Program-made: the position numbers and the translations under genes | In this document: piece after piece, positions 36,931-44,879 of the stretch | Layout: each line of letters begins with the position of its first letter | Numbering within the stretch: the stretch's first letter is position 1 | Notes under the pieces: model-generated | Seen by the model: only the letters and a program-made list of their open reading frames with translations | The model's database searches: none | What the model was told of the DNA's origin: nothing | Source: Halocatena marina | Lineage (GTDB): Archaea; Halobacteriota; Halobacteria; Halobacteriales; Haloarculaceae | Length of the DNA stretch: 64,000 nt | NCBI RefSeq assembly: GCF_025913575.1 | Contig: NZ_CP109785.1 | Span: 1,116,001 to 1,180,000, forward strand | Reading direction: 5' to 3'

Positions 36931-37188
36931 ATGCATGGCATGGCGACGGAATACGTAGCAGCCCCGATGCCCGGTGTGTTTTACCGACGCACGGCCCCGG
37001 ATGAGCCTGCACTTGTCGAAGTCGGAGACGAAGTGAGCGAAGGCGACACGGTTGCACTCATCGGAGTAATGAAGAATTTTCACGACATTACTGTTCCCAG
37101 CGATGGCGTCGTGGCGGATATCCTAATCGAAAACGAGGCGGAGGTCGAGGCCGGACAAGACGTCATTGAGCTAACTATAGACGGCTGA
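36931..37188 (+). CDS. accB: Biotin carboxyl carrier protein (biotinyl domain)
   Basis: An 85-residue single biotinyl domain without the Pro/Ala-rich N-terminal half of acetyl-CoA carboxylase AccB. Two beta-hammerhead repeats surround the attachment Lys in GVMKNFHDI (about residue 50); the usual EAMKM motif is altered, but Met-Lys is kept. It carries CO2 on biotin between the carboxylase (33432-34817) and the carboxyltransferase. An alternative start is the ATG at 36940, three codons in. Its place right after pxpC ties it to that pair. Confidence 0.9.
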   Translation: MHGMATEYVAAPMPGVFYRRTAPDEPALVEVGDEVSEGDTVALIGVMKNFHDITVPSDGVVADILIENEAEVEAGQDVIELTIDG

Positions 37189-37473
37189 ATCACCTATCGT
37201 CAACGACGCTCGGCACCCCAAGTCATAGCGAAGCACAACCGACGTAATCTACAACGCACCAGATGTGCGTCAATGAACGAAAATTCACACACTGTCAAAA
37301 GCAGCCGTAAATAAAGAAGTCAGTGAATGGAATACAGATTTTCCATACTAAATTGATATAGTTGGGGACAATCTTTTTATTGAGGTACGATGTTGGGAGA
37401 ATATAGGAATAGTTCATGATGAAACTGACCGTTGTACCTATCGACACCTCATCCGCTGCTGGAGGTCCAATCG

Positions 37474-37950
37474 ATGGCTGAAAATGATATATCGCTGATC
37501 GTAAATGGAACCGAGCACGAACTGACCGTCGAGCCGCGGACATTACTTGTCACGGCACTCCGAGAGGAACTCGGGTACACTGGCGCGAACGTCGGGTGTG
37601 ATACTGCACGGTGCGGTGCGTGTACCGTTCGGTTAGATGGAGATGCGATCAAGTCCTGTCTGCGCTTTGCCGTTCAGGTCGATGGTGCGGAGGTCGAGAC
37701 AGTCGAGGGACTTGGAGAACACGGCGACCTTACACCGCTTCAAGAGTGTTTTCAGGAGCACCACAGTCTCCAGTGTGGCTTTTGCACACCGGGAATGCTC
37801 ATGACAGCGGATACGTTCCTACAGGACGCAGAGGCTCCATCGCGCGAGGAGATACGTGAAGCGATCGAAGGGAATCTCTGTCGGTGCACCGGCTATCACA
37901 ACATCGTCGACGCAATCGAAGACACGGCCAATCGACTGGGTGAACGCTAA
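37474..37950 (+). CDS. Molybdenum hydroxylase 2Fe-2S subunit (CoxS/XdhC-like)
   Basis: A 158-residue small subunit with two [2Fe-2S] clusters: the plant-ferredoxin cluster at Cys42, Cys47, Cys50 and Cys62, and the helical one at Cys101, Cys104, Cys136 and Cys138 (CGFC...CRC). It passes electrons from the molybdenum site to FAD. The ATG at 37474 gives the family-typical start; an upstream in-frame codon is less likely. First gene of a three-subunit operon, with its last base shared with the next start (TAATG). Confidence 0.93.
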   Translation: MAENDISLIVNGTEHELTVEPRTLLVTALREELGYTGANVGCDTARCGACTVRLDGDAIKSCLRFAVQVDGAEVETVEGLGEHGDLTPLQECFQEHHSLQCGFCTPGMLMTADTFLQDAEAPSREEIREAIEGNLCRCTGYHNIVDAIEDTANRLGER

Positions 37951-40331
37951 TGAGTGGGGCAGAATCAGAGCGCGAGGAGCCAGACGTCGAGGGGGTATTC
38001 GGTGCTGGCATCAAACGGGACGAGGACCTCCCGCTGCTGCTGGGTGAGGGAACCTACACGGACGATATCTCTCTTCCCGGAATGACATACCTTGCGATCA
38101 AACGCTCAGATCACGCTCACGCGCGAATCGTCGATATAGACACGAGCGAGGCCGAGTCGAAGGCGGATGTGGTAGCGGTGTACACCGGTGACGATGTCGA
38201 GGCAAGCGGCGTTCCAAACACCATCCCGACGGCTTGGGATCTCCCCGGTCTCGTTCAACCACAGTACCGTATGCTTGCTATCGACAAGGTTCGTCACGAA
38301 GGAGATGGTGTCGCCGCAGTCGTTGCCGAAACACCGCAGGCGGCCCACGAGGCCCGCAAAAGGATTCACGTCGAGTACGAAGAACTCGAAGCTGTTACTG
38401 ACCCGGTTACGGCTGTCGAGCGTGACATACCACAGATTCACGAAGAAAGCGATGACAACATTGCATTCGACTTCGAACTCGGGGACGCAGACGCGGTCAA
38501 TGAGTCGTTCTCTGCCGCCGATCGCACAGCATCGGTGACTCTTCGCCAGCCCCGTCTGATTCCGAACGCGATAGAACCGCGGGCGGCCGTTGCCGACTGG
38601 AACGATTCGACCCAGAAACTGCGCCTCTGGATGACGAGTCAAAATCCACATCTTCACCGAATGTTGCTTTCGGCGGGCACACTCGGCATTCCGGAAAACA
38701 ACATTCGGGTTATTGCGCCCGAAGTTGGCGGCGGCTTCGGCAGTAAGATCTATCACTACCCAGACGAGGCTATCACCGCCTGGTGTTCGATGCAACTCGG
38801 ACGACCAGTCAAGTGGCGAGCGAGCCGTTCCGAGGGGTACCTGACCGATTGTCACGGCCGCGATCACGTCACGGACGCCGAAATCGCCATCGATAACGAT
38901 GGGACGATACAGGGTGTCCGTGTCGAAACTCACGCCGGACTCGGTGCACACCTTTCACAGTTCGGTACCGCAACGCCATCGTATCTGTATGCGACCGTCC
39001 TCTCCGGTCAATACACGATCCCAGCGATTCACTGTCGCGTCATCGGCGCGTTTACCACCACAACGCCTGTCGACGCCTACCGTGGGGCTGGTCGTGCAGA
39101 GGGGATCTATGTCATCGAACGGCTCATGGATGTAGCAGCGCGTGAACTCGGAATGGATCCCACCGAAATTCGACGGAAGAACCTCATACCAGCCGACGAA
39201 TTCCCTTACGAGAGTGCTGCAGCCCTCGTTTATGATAGTGGCGAATACGAGCGTGCAATGGAGACGGCCCTCGAGCACGTCGATTATGAAACTCTTCGTG
39301 AGCAGCAGCAGACGCTTCGAGAAGAGGGCCGATATCTCGGTATTGGCGTTGCCAATTTCATCGAGTCGGCCGGGCTATCCCCATCGGGACTTGCAGGGCA
39401 GCTTGGTGCACAGGCAGGCGGATGGGAGAGTTCCATCGTCCGTTTCGACTCGACAGGCAGCGTAACCGTTCTCGCTGGGACAGCTGATCAAGGACAAGGT
39501 CATCGCACGACGTACGCACAAATTGCTGCCGAGGAACTCGGGATTTCGGTGGACGACGTCGAGGTTGTAGAAGGTGACACCGACCGGATTCCACAGGGAA
39601 TGGGGACGTATGGGAGCCGGAGCGCCTCGGTTGGTGGCGGTTCCATCGCTCGTGGTGCCCGCGACGTGCGCGAGAAAGCCCGCCGGATTGCTGCCCACCA
39701 ACTTGAGGCGAGTGTCGACGATATCGAGTTCGAAGACGGAGAATTTTACGTCGCTGGCGCATCTGACCGGTCGCTTCACATTCAGGCGATCGCCCACGAG
39801 GCGTATCTCGGGCACGATCTGCCCGAAGAGATGGATCCCGGACTTGAAGCGACGAACTTCTACGATCCGGAGAATTTCACCTACCCGTTCGGGACGCACG
39901 TTGCTGTCGTCGAGATCGATCCCGAAACGGGTGCAATCACCATCGAGCGATACGTTGCTGTCGACGATTGTGGTGAAATTATCAATCCAACGATCGTTGA
40001 AGGGCAGGTTCATGGTGGTATCGCACAGGGGATCGGCGCGGCGCTGTACGAGGGGGCTGCCTACGACGAAGATGGTCATCTCCAAACTCGCCGAATGGAC
40101 GAGTACGCCGTCCCACACGCGACGTATCTCCCTGACTTTGAGACGGACTCCACGGTCACACCCAGTCCTCACAATCCGATTGGCGTGAAAGGCGTCGGCG
40201 AGTCAGCGACTATCGCGGCAGCGCCGGCCGTCGTCGCAGCTGTCACAGACGCGCTCGAACCGTTCGATGTCGATCATCTCGACATGCCTGTGACGCCGGA
40301 AACAGTCTGGCGGGCAATGGAGGAGGAGTAA
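37950..40331 (+). CDS. Molybdenum hydroxylase catalytic subunit (CoxL form II/xanthine dehydrogenase family)
   Basis: A 793-residue molybdopterin-cytosine-dinucleotide subunit. It has the RSDHAHARI start region, EVGGGFGSKIYHYPDE, a Moco-binding GQGHRTTYAQIAAEE and the catalytic Glu in KGVGESATIAAAP. The active-site loop is AYRGAGR (376-382), diagnostic for form II enzymes; true CO dehydrogenases have a Cys-containing AYxCSFR loop. It therefore hydroxylates some other substrate, probably an aldehyde or N-heterocycle, using water. It lies between BCCP and the pxpA-like gene, which suggests it prepares or follows a lactam step. Confidence 0.94.
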   Translation: MSGAESEREEPDVEGVFGAGIKRDEDLPLLLGEGTYTDDISLPGMTYLAIKRSDHAHARIVDIDTSEAESKADVVAVYTGDDVEASGVPNTIPTAWDLPGLVQPQYRMLAIDKVRHEGDGVAAVVAETPQAAHEARKRIHVEYEELEAVTDPVTAVERDIPQIHEESDDNIAFDFELGDADAVNESFSAADRTASVTLRQPRLIPNAIEPRAAVADWNDSTQKLRLWMTSQNPHLHRMLLSAGTLGIPENNIRVIAPEVGGGFGSKIYHYPDEAITAWCSMQLGRPVKWRASRSEGYLTDCHGRDHVTDAEIAIDNDGTIQGVRVETHAGLGAHLSQFGTATPSYLYATVLSGQYTIPAIHCRVIGAFTTTTPVDAYRGAGRAEGIYVIERLMDVAARELGMDPTEIRRKNLIPADEFPYESAAALVYDSGEYERAMETALEHVDYETLREQQQTLREEGRYLGIGVANFIESAGLSPSGLAGQLGAQAGGWESSIVRFDSTGSVTVLAGTADQGQGHRTTYAQIAAEELGISVDDVEVVEGDTDRIPQGMGTYGSRSASVGGGSIARGARDVREKARRIAAHQLEASVDDIEFEDGEFYVAGASDRSLHIQAIAHEAYLGHDLPEEMDPGLEATNFYDPENFTYPFGTHVAVVEIDPETGAITIERYVAVDDCGEIINPTIVEGQVHGGIAQGIGAALYEGAAYDEDGHLQTRRMDEYAVPHATYLPDFETDSTVTPSPHNPIGVKGVGESATIAAAPAVVAAVTDALEPFDVDHLDMPVTPETVWRAMEEE

Positions 40332-41188
40332 TGTACACGAACGATTTCGAATACTACTGCGCTGAGAGCACTGACGAGGCGATCGAGTTGTTGACCAACC
40401 ACGATGGAGCCGAACTCATCGCAGGTTCGCACGGATTGCTCCCTCGAATGCGTACTGGCGAGGAGGAACCACCAGTACTCGTGGATATCAACGCTCTGGA
40501 CGAGCTCTCACTCATTGAGCGGGCTGACGGAGAACTCTCCATCGGTGCACTCGCCACTCATGCCGAGATTAGCGCATCCGAGATGATTCGAGAGGACGCG
40601 CCGGCGCTTTCGGATGCTGCCAGCGAGGTGGGTGATGTGCAAGTGCGAAATGGGGGGACTATTGGCGGTAATCTCGCTCATGGTGATGCTCGGACCGATC
40701 ACCCTGCTGCCGTGCTCGCACTCGGTGGTTCACTCTCTGTTCACGGACCGGACGGAGAACGGTTGATCAACGCTGACGATCTCTTCGAAGGTCACTTTGA
40801 AACCGCCATCAGCGACCACGAGATCGTAACCGAACTCCGAATTCCGATAGATGAAAACACTACAAGCACGTATCTCAAGCGACGTAACCCTGTCTCCGGC
40901 TATCCCCTAGTAGGCGTTGCGGTGTGGCTGCAAACCGACAGCGATTCGATCGAAAACGCCCGGATCGCGGCAACCGGTTCTCTTTCCCATCCCACTCGCC
41001 TCCACTCTGTCGAAGACGAACTCAACGATACGACAATTGACGAGGAGACGGTTGCTACCGCAGCAGATCGAGCAGCGGAATCCTTTGATGAAACCGATTT
41101 CCGTTCAGATATGCGAGCATCACCTGCGTACTGCAGCCATCTGCTCTCGGTCTATACCGAGAGAGCGCTTCGGACTGTGCTGGATTAG
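40331..41188 (+). CDS. Molybdenum hydroxylase FAD subunit (CoxM-like)
   Basis: A 285-residue FAD-binding subunit. The first dinucleotide loop is AELIAGSHGLLPRM (about 29-42) and the second is GGTIGGNLAHGDARTDHPA; a C-terminal CO-dehydrogenase flavoprotein domain follows from about residue 175. It takes electrons from the 2Fe-2S subunit and passes them to an acceptor such as a quinone. Its ATG shares a base with the large-subunit stop, and GGAGGAG precedes it. The usual order in bacterial cox clusters is M-S-L; here it is S-L-M. Confidence 0.92.
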   Translation: MYTNDFEYYCAESTDEAIELLTNHDGAELIAGSHGLLPRMRTGEEEPPVLVDINALDELSLIERADGELSIGALATHAEISASEMIREDAPALSDAASEVGDVQVRNGGTIGGNLAHGDARTDHPAAVLALGGSLSVHGPDGERLINADDLFEGHFETAISDHEIVTELRIPIDENTTSTYLKRRNPVSGYPLVGVAVWLQTDSDSIENARIAATGSLSHPTRLHSVEDELNDTTIDEETVATAADRAAESFDETDFRSDMRASPAYCSHLLSVYTERALRTVLD

Positions 41189-41268
41189 ACCGAGCGTTGA
41201 TCTGGAATTAGACAACAAACGATTAGCAGCCTCACAAGATACAAGACAACCGCTGCGAACCATATCAT

Positions 41269-42033
41269 ATGGTAGCAATAGACATCAACTGTGACATGGG
41301 TGAGAGCTTCGGCAACTACTCAATGGGGAGAGACGATGCAGTGATGCCCTTTATCACCTCTGCCAACGTGGCGGGGGGCTTGCACGCCGGTGACCCACAC
41401 GTGATGCGCGAGACAGTCGCGCTCGCTACGGAGTACGATGTTGGTATCGGCATTCATCCTGGATTGCCAGATATGATGGGCTTTGGACGACGGACAATGG
41501 ATGCTACGCCGGAAGAGGTACGCGATTACGTCGTGTATCAACTGGGTGCACTCATGGGGTTCGCCGAGTGGATGTCGGTTGACGTTCAGCACGTCAAGCC
41601 ACACGGGGCGATGTACTCGATGCTCTCAACGAGCGAAGCTCACGCTCGGGCCGTCATGGAGGCCGTCCTTGAGGTCAACCCCGACCTTATCTATCTGGCA
41701 ACAGATATGAACATCTACGAGATCGCACAGGAGTACGACGCTTTGGACGCGGTGTTCGAGGGATACGTCGATCTCGATTATCGGTCTGATCGCACCTTAA
41801 TCGTCGAGAAAGAGAAAGCAGCACCTGATCCCGAACTAGTAGCTGATAGGTTCGTCAGCATCGCAACGCGTGGTGAAGTCGAAGCGACCGACGGAACAAT
41901 GATCGACGTTCCTGCCGATAGCATCTGTATCCATGGTGATGCGTCGAACGCTGTCGAAGTCCTCGAAACGATCCACGAGCGTATCGAGAGCGAAAACATC
42001 GAACTAACTCGTCTCGACGAACTGGTTGCCTGA
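41269..42033 (+). CDS. pxpA: LamB/YcsF family protein, divergent PxpA
   Basis: A 254-residue LamB/YcsF protein. It keeps INCDMGESFG, GFGRRTM, the HVKPHGAMY block and the C-terminal ICIHGDASNAV, so the metal-binding TIM-like core looks intact. In PxpABC this subunit hydrolyses the activated lactam. Two usual motifs differ: ANIACGFHAGD is ANVAGGLHAGD here, and the EVFADRGY...GTLVPR region is replaced by EGYVDLDYRSDRTLIV. This suggests a substrate other than 5-oxoproline. It lies 80 nt after the molybdenum hydroxylase genes and probably shares their transcript. Confidence 0.9.
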   Translation: MVAIDINCDMGESFGNYSMGRDDAVMPFITSANVAGGLHAGDPHVMRETVALATEYDVGIGIHPGLPDMMGFGRRTMDATPEEVRDYVVYQLGALMGFAEWMSVDVQHVKPHGAMYSMLSTSEAHARAVMEAVLEVNPDLIYLATDMNIYEIAQEYDALDAVFEGYVDLDYRSDRTLIVEKEKAAPDPELVADRFVSIATRGEVEATDGTMIDVPADSICIHGDASNAVEVLETIHERIESENIELTRLDELVA

Positions 42034-42308
42034 ACGTCTATACCTGTTTGCTGTCATAGAACGAGAACTGCCACATTCTTGTTCGTCGATGATTAACGAG
42101 AGACCGATTCAGACGTTCGAATCGCTCCTCTCGTCGAAGTGAATATATTCAGATGAGGTGTTATAGACCGTACGCTCGTAGACGAGCGTGATGCTATGCA
42201 ACCTATGCGGCAATCCGTCGAAGAGAACAAAAGCGCACTGGCTGTACTCGACAGTCGAACGCTCGGCCTCCTCGGTGAAGGCGCACTGCCCCATTAGAGC
42301 GAGATAGA

Positions 42309-42788
42309 ATGAGTAACGAGCCAACTGATCAGAGCCGAAAGCTACTCGATCGCCCGACGGCTCAGCAGTCCCCAACAAATGAGCAGGCCGTAACCCAGAT
42401 TGAGGAGCGCTTCGTAACGCTCGAAACCGGATTCAATCAGAACGACCCTACGATGCTCGATCGCCTGTTCACCGCCGATGCGGTTGTGGTCGTTCCCGAT
42501 GGAACCGTGGTGCGAGGATGGGAGGAGATCTACGCCTACCACACGGCGCGGTTAGAGAGCCCTGCTAATAACTGGCATACAAACTATTCGATCCCCATAA
42601 TTATGTTCCCGAATGAGGATATTGCTGTCGTGCATACACGCCAGACCACGACAACCCCAGAGCGGACATTCACCAATCACGGCACTTCTGTGATGATCGA
42701 GACGGATGATGAGTGGTGGATCTGTGCTATGCAAAACACCAATGTGGTCGACAGGAGTCCGGAAGACGGGAGAGGTGACCCGGGCTGA
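42309..42788 (+). CDS. SnoaL/NTF2-like protein (SgcJ/EcaC type)
   Basis: A 159-residue protein: about 25 disordered polar residues, then one NTF2-like cone. A helix (QIEERFVTLETGFNQND) leads into the LFTADAVVVVPDG strand, GWEEIYAYHTARL, and a beta sheet ending EWWICAMQNT. The family includes small isomerases, hydrolases and binding proteins. No catalytic residue is diagnostic here. Monocistronic, about 275 nt after the pxpA-like gene. Confidence 0.85.
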   Translation: MSNEPTDQSRKLLDRPTAQQSPTNEQAVTQIEERFVTLETGFNQNDPTMLDRLFTADAVVVVPDGTVVRGWEEIYAYHTARLESPANNWHTNYSIPIIMFPNEDIAVVHTRQTTTTPERTFTNHGTSVMIETDDEWWICAMQNTNVVDRSPEDGRGDPG

Positions 42789-42985
42789 ACGCACACTGCT
42801 CTCTCGTCCAGTATCAGCAGGTGTTGACAGCGTGCACATCGATGACGTCGACGTACGTGTGTGCGACTACAGACGTTACAGAGTCAGTTGTTTTCTTATT
42901 TTCAGTCGATAATTCGAATTCGACGCGCTCATTTCAGGGCGAATGACTGTACGAAAAGTATTTGTTTTACGTGTCTGTGGGTTTC

Positions 42986-43765
42986 TCAACGATCTTTGAG
43001 GGCTTCGGCTGCGTTGTCTTGGGGTTCGTATTCAAGTGATCGGAGCGTGTGCGTCAGCGCAAGGCACCGTTCGTCGTTTTGAGAGATGGCATGGACGGTG
43101 AGTGGGTTCTGCGGGATCGGTGCCGTAGCGGCAGCAAACATGGCTGCTCGACAGTCCCGGAGACTCAGCCACATCGCACGTGCAAAGCGGGCATTCGCCT
43201 TTGGGAAGGGATTCTCCGACTGTTGTGTCTCGTGGAGTTTTTCCTCTGACATCAACCATCCGATCCGAACGTTGACGGCCTCGATATCGTATCGTCGGGC
43301 GTAGTAGTTACCGATCGCCTCCCCTGCAACTTTCGTAATCCCGTAGCACGAATCTGGATGCGGTGGGTCGTCGTGGTCGATCACCGGGGCGTCTGATGCC
43401 AGCGTTTCTGGTTCTGTCGGATCAACAGTCTCCATCCCGTTCACCGCATGATTCGAACTAGCGTACACGACACGGTCGAGATTGTTTCTCACAGCCGCGT
43501 AGTACGCATTGTATACGCCGTTGATATTCACCTCGTACAGATCGTCCCACTCCGCGTACGGTGATGGGTTTGCTGCAAGATGGATCAGTACATCGATATC
43601 GGAAATCGCATCGACGAATGCGTCTCGATCCATGACATCGAAAACGGTACTGTCCATATCATCGTGATCACGGTGAGTGAACAGCGTCAAATCCTCGTTG
43701 TCGAACGCAGTTGAAAGTTCTTTTCCGACGTTACCAGCGGCACCCGTGATTCCAATGTGAACCAT
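42986..43765 (-). CDS. NAD-dependent epimerase/dehydratase, glucose-6-phosphate or uronate dehydrogenase-like
   Basis: A 259-residue extended SDR: Rossmann GITGAAGNVG (5-14), IHLAANPSPYAEWDD, catalytic Ser104 region ASSNHAVNG, and Tyr141-x3-Lys145 (YGITK). The ASSNHAV motif and the late AMWLSLRDC resemble uronate dehydrogenases and the haloarchaeal glucose-6-phosphate dehydrogenase Azf. With a 6-phosphogluconate dehydrogenase and an SMP-30 lactonase nearby, oxidation of glucose 6-phosphate to the lactone is plausible, but a uronate or other sugar is possible. A TTTTATG box (43795-43789) sits 27 nt before the ATG. Confidence 0.85.
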   Translation of the reverse strand: MVHIGITGAAGNVGKELSTAFDNEDLTLFTHRDHDDMDSTVFDVMDRDAFVDAISDIDVLIHLAANPSPYAEWDDLYEVNINGVYNAYYAAVRNNLDRVVYASSNHAVNGMETVDPTEPETLASDAPVIDHDDPPHPDSCYGITKVAGEAIGNYYARRYDIEAVNVRIGWLMSEEKLHETQQSENPFPKANARFARAMWLSLRDCRAAMFAAATAPIPQNPLTVHAISQNDERCLALTHTLRSLEYEPQDNAAEALKDR

Positions 43766-43788
43766 ACGTAATCATCGACGAGGACATA

Positions 43789-43795
43789 CATAAAA
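43789..43795 (-). promoter_or_regulatory. TATA-like box of the epimerase gene
   Basis: TTTTATG on the minus strand, centred 27 nt before the ATG at 43765; fits a leaderless transcript. Confidence 0.5.
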
Positions 43796-44137
43796 GATCA
43801 TTAATGATTTCGGCAGAGTGGGACACATTATCAATACAGGACCGACATTCATCTAACACAGTGGGGTTTGGTTGGTGAAGAACGACGCTCAATTTCGGAG
43901 ATACTGCTGCTCGAGAAGTCAGCGTGCTCACCCTGTTGGATGTCACAGTAATGCTGTTTATTTATTGAAATCATTCTACCACAAACCTATGTCGATGCTC
44001 TCCCTTCTAGATCACTGTCTGGGTCAAGTATCAATCGTAACTGAGTAGCAAATCGCGTTGATCCCTAATCGAATGCCGATCGCAATTCCCGTTGACAGTC
44101 CACCGAACTGCTCCAGCCGATACCAGTCTCAAAGCCC
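43796..44137 (+). other. Gene-poor stretch
   Basis: About 340 A+T-rich nt between divergent genes. I see no gene; TTTATTTATTG near 43958 is promoter-like but lies far from the next start. Confidence 0.4.
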
Positions 44138-44545
44138 ATGAATCCACGAAAGCGACTCGGTCAAAATCTGATTGCTGAATCGAAAGCATACGGCTATACA
44201 CTCACCATTTGGGGCAGTGGGGTGATCCTGTTTCATCACTATGGAACGCCCGGTATTCTCCATATCCTCTCGTATGTTGGCGGTGCCCTCGTCGCGTTTG
44301 CCATTCTCGCATTCATCGCATTTGACGCGTTGTTCAGCGACGTTGACAAGGAAAAACGCCCTCGGCTGATCGCCATGTCTATGATTCACATATTTGCATC
44401 GTTTGGGAATCTCCTCGTGAGCCACATCGTCGTCGTTGCTGCAGTTGCGCTTACGATACCAACCCTTCCGACTTTTCTTCTTATCGGATTCCAAGCCACT
44501 TTCACCTATAATATTCTCCTCCTCGTAGAGGAAGGTCTCGAGTGA
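44138..44545 (+). CDS. Haloarchaeal four-helix membrane protein
   Basis: A 135-residue protein with four predicted membrane helices (about 22-36, 42-65, 80-105 and 110-130) and an N-terminal cytoplasmic segment (RKRLGQNLIAESKAYGYTLTIWG). It resembles small haloarchaeal membrane proteins of unknown function. His residues at helix ends (FHHYG, IHIFASFG) may be functional. It is convergent with the flavoprotein gene at 44880, with the palindrome at 44708 in between. Confidence 0.72.
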   Translation: MNPRKRLGQNLIAESKAYGYTLTIWGSGVILFHHYGTPGILHILSYVGGALVAFAILAFIAFDALFSDVDKEKRPRLIAMSMIHIFASFGNLLVSHIVVVAAVALTIPTLPTFLLIGFQATFTYNILLLVEEGLE

Positions 44546-44879
44546 TTGGTAAACGTAGTGAGTCTCTCGTAGATCTGCTTTCGTGTTCAGTGTTGGCCCT
44601 TCTCCATTGACTACTGACGAGCTGTCTGTCTGCTCGTTGAACGGCTCGATCGGCATCTCATCGAGAAGCCGAGCTGTTTTGTAATGGCATAAGCGTGTTG
44701 CTGTAAATTACAAGCATACGCTTGTAATGGATTGCGTTGGTGTGTCACGGATGTCTATGTTCGAGAGATGTTACTTTCAAAGCAATCGAATCGTTCACGG
44801 TGGTACTTACCGCTCTCCAATTCGAAATTCGGCATGTCAGAGATCGATGCATGGAATGTACTCCGAGTGGTGAGGACCA
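44546..44879 (+). other. Gene-poor stretch around the palindromic element
   Basis: Contains palindrome copy 2 (44708-44727) and a nearby direct repeat of TTGTAATGG (about 44679-44687 and 44722-44730). Short frames on both strands are not convincing; degraded mobile-element DNA is possible. Confidence 0.4.
44708..44727. repeat. Palindromic element, copy 2 of 2
   Basis: TTACAAGC-ATAC-GCTTGTAA, perfect eight-base arms with a four-base loop, followed by TGG exactly as in the copy at 4374-4393. Confidence 0.65.

Noticed and set aside
37474..41188. Reading the three-subunit hydroxylase as a CO dehydrogenase
   Set aside because: The large subunit has AYRGAGR at the active-site loop, not the Cys-containing loop of CO dehydrogenases.
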